From contig NW_023998433.1 in the NCBI RefSeq assembly GCF_014805625.2, forward strand, positions 6,055,883 to 6,119,882: a stretch of DNA of 64,000 bases, written 5' to 3'. The notes below the pieces were generated by a model. That model was not told the origin of the DNA. It saw nothing but the letters and a program-made list of their open reading frames with translations, and did not search any database. Below are positions 63,957 to 64,000 of the stretch, one piece after another (the stretch's first letter is position 1; every line of letters begins with the position of its first letter). Source of the DNA: Glossina fuscipes (lineage: Eukaryota > Arthropoda > Insecta > Diptera > Glossinidae). The position numbers and the translations under genes are program-made.

Positions 63957-63960
<4 letters not shown>
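62501..63960. other. Very AT-rich noncoding stretch
   Basis: Contains TA/ATAC-type simple sequence (62890-62965 and 63120-63240). The minus frames at 63240-63450 are two overlapping readings of A-rich DNA. No gene supported. Confidence 0.55.
63662..63740. repeat. (AGT)n-type microsatellite
   Basis: Imperfect GTA/AGT trinucleotides with an uninterrupted core of about six units near 63698-63715. Confidence 0.85.

Positions 63961-64000
<40 letters not shown>
63961..64000. repeat. (TA)n microsatellite running off the window
   Basis: Twenty perfect TA units from 63961 to the last base, so the true length is not visible. Confidence 0.95.

Noticed and set aside
1..64000. CRISPR arrays, prokaryotic operons, tRNA genes
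   Set aside because: No regularly spaced conserved repeats, no ribosome-binding or operon structure, and no B-box-like GTTCGANTC with a foldable cloverleaf was found by eye.

Overview
This looks like a gene-free stretch of nuclear DNA from a higher fly (Diptera Brachycera). I lean towards a tephritid-type fly, with Glossina or another calyptrate as alternatives. The reasons are the strongly AT-rich composition, abundant CAA/CAG/CTA-type microsatellites, decayed mariner transposons of several subfamilies, and dispersed repeats resembling the dipteran INE-1/DINE-1 class (opening TATACCC, then a TATTCTTGATCAG block, then a CCGTCTGTCCG block). The species call is inference. I found no convincing protein-coding exon, tRNA, rRNA or CRISPR array. 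The open frames present are short, low in complexity, or lie on or opposite transposon remnants. The window is best read as a large intergenic region or a very long intron.

Layout. 1-11.7 kb: mostly featureless AT-rich sequence, with a 23-bp hairpin (533-591), a partial copy of a foldback-type repeat (about 1440-1795) and a minus-strand mariner relic (about 4120-4970). 11.7-14.05 kb: a domain dense in simple sequence (CAA, CAG, ATT, poly-A) with no recognised transposon. 14-34 kb: AT-rich DNA holding a 761-bp element with long inverted termini (18650-19410), a perfect 20-bp palindrome (22398-22417), a diverged 530-bp minisatellite (24301-24830) and one INE-like element (about 25900-26811). 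33.7-34.6 kb: CA and CTA microsatellites. 37.7-51.6 kb: a transposon graveyard with three mauritiana-like mariners, one cecropia-like fragment, one irritans-like mariner and one INE-like element. 56-58.9 kb: a second domain of CAA/CAG-type simple sequence and candidate conserved noncoding DNA. 60-62.5 kb: an irritans-like mariner fragment and two INE-like copies. 62.5-64 kb: very AT-rich DNA ending in a (TA) tract that runs off the window.

The most informative structures are (i) a mariner (37749-38706) whose 5' end has been replaced by an inverted copy of its own 3' end while TA duplications and terminal repeats remain at both ends; (ii) the foldback-type repeat family with two copies here; (iii) the minisatellite of TAAT-rich units of roughly 22-27 bp; and (iv) INE-like elements that each contain an internally duplicated half. 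I saw no new gene system. All transposases here are dead: stops, frameshifts and lost catalytic residues are visible.
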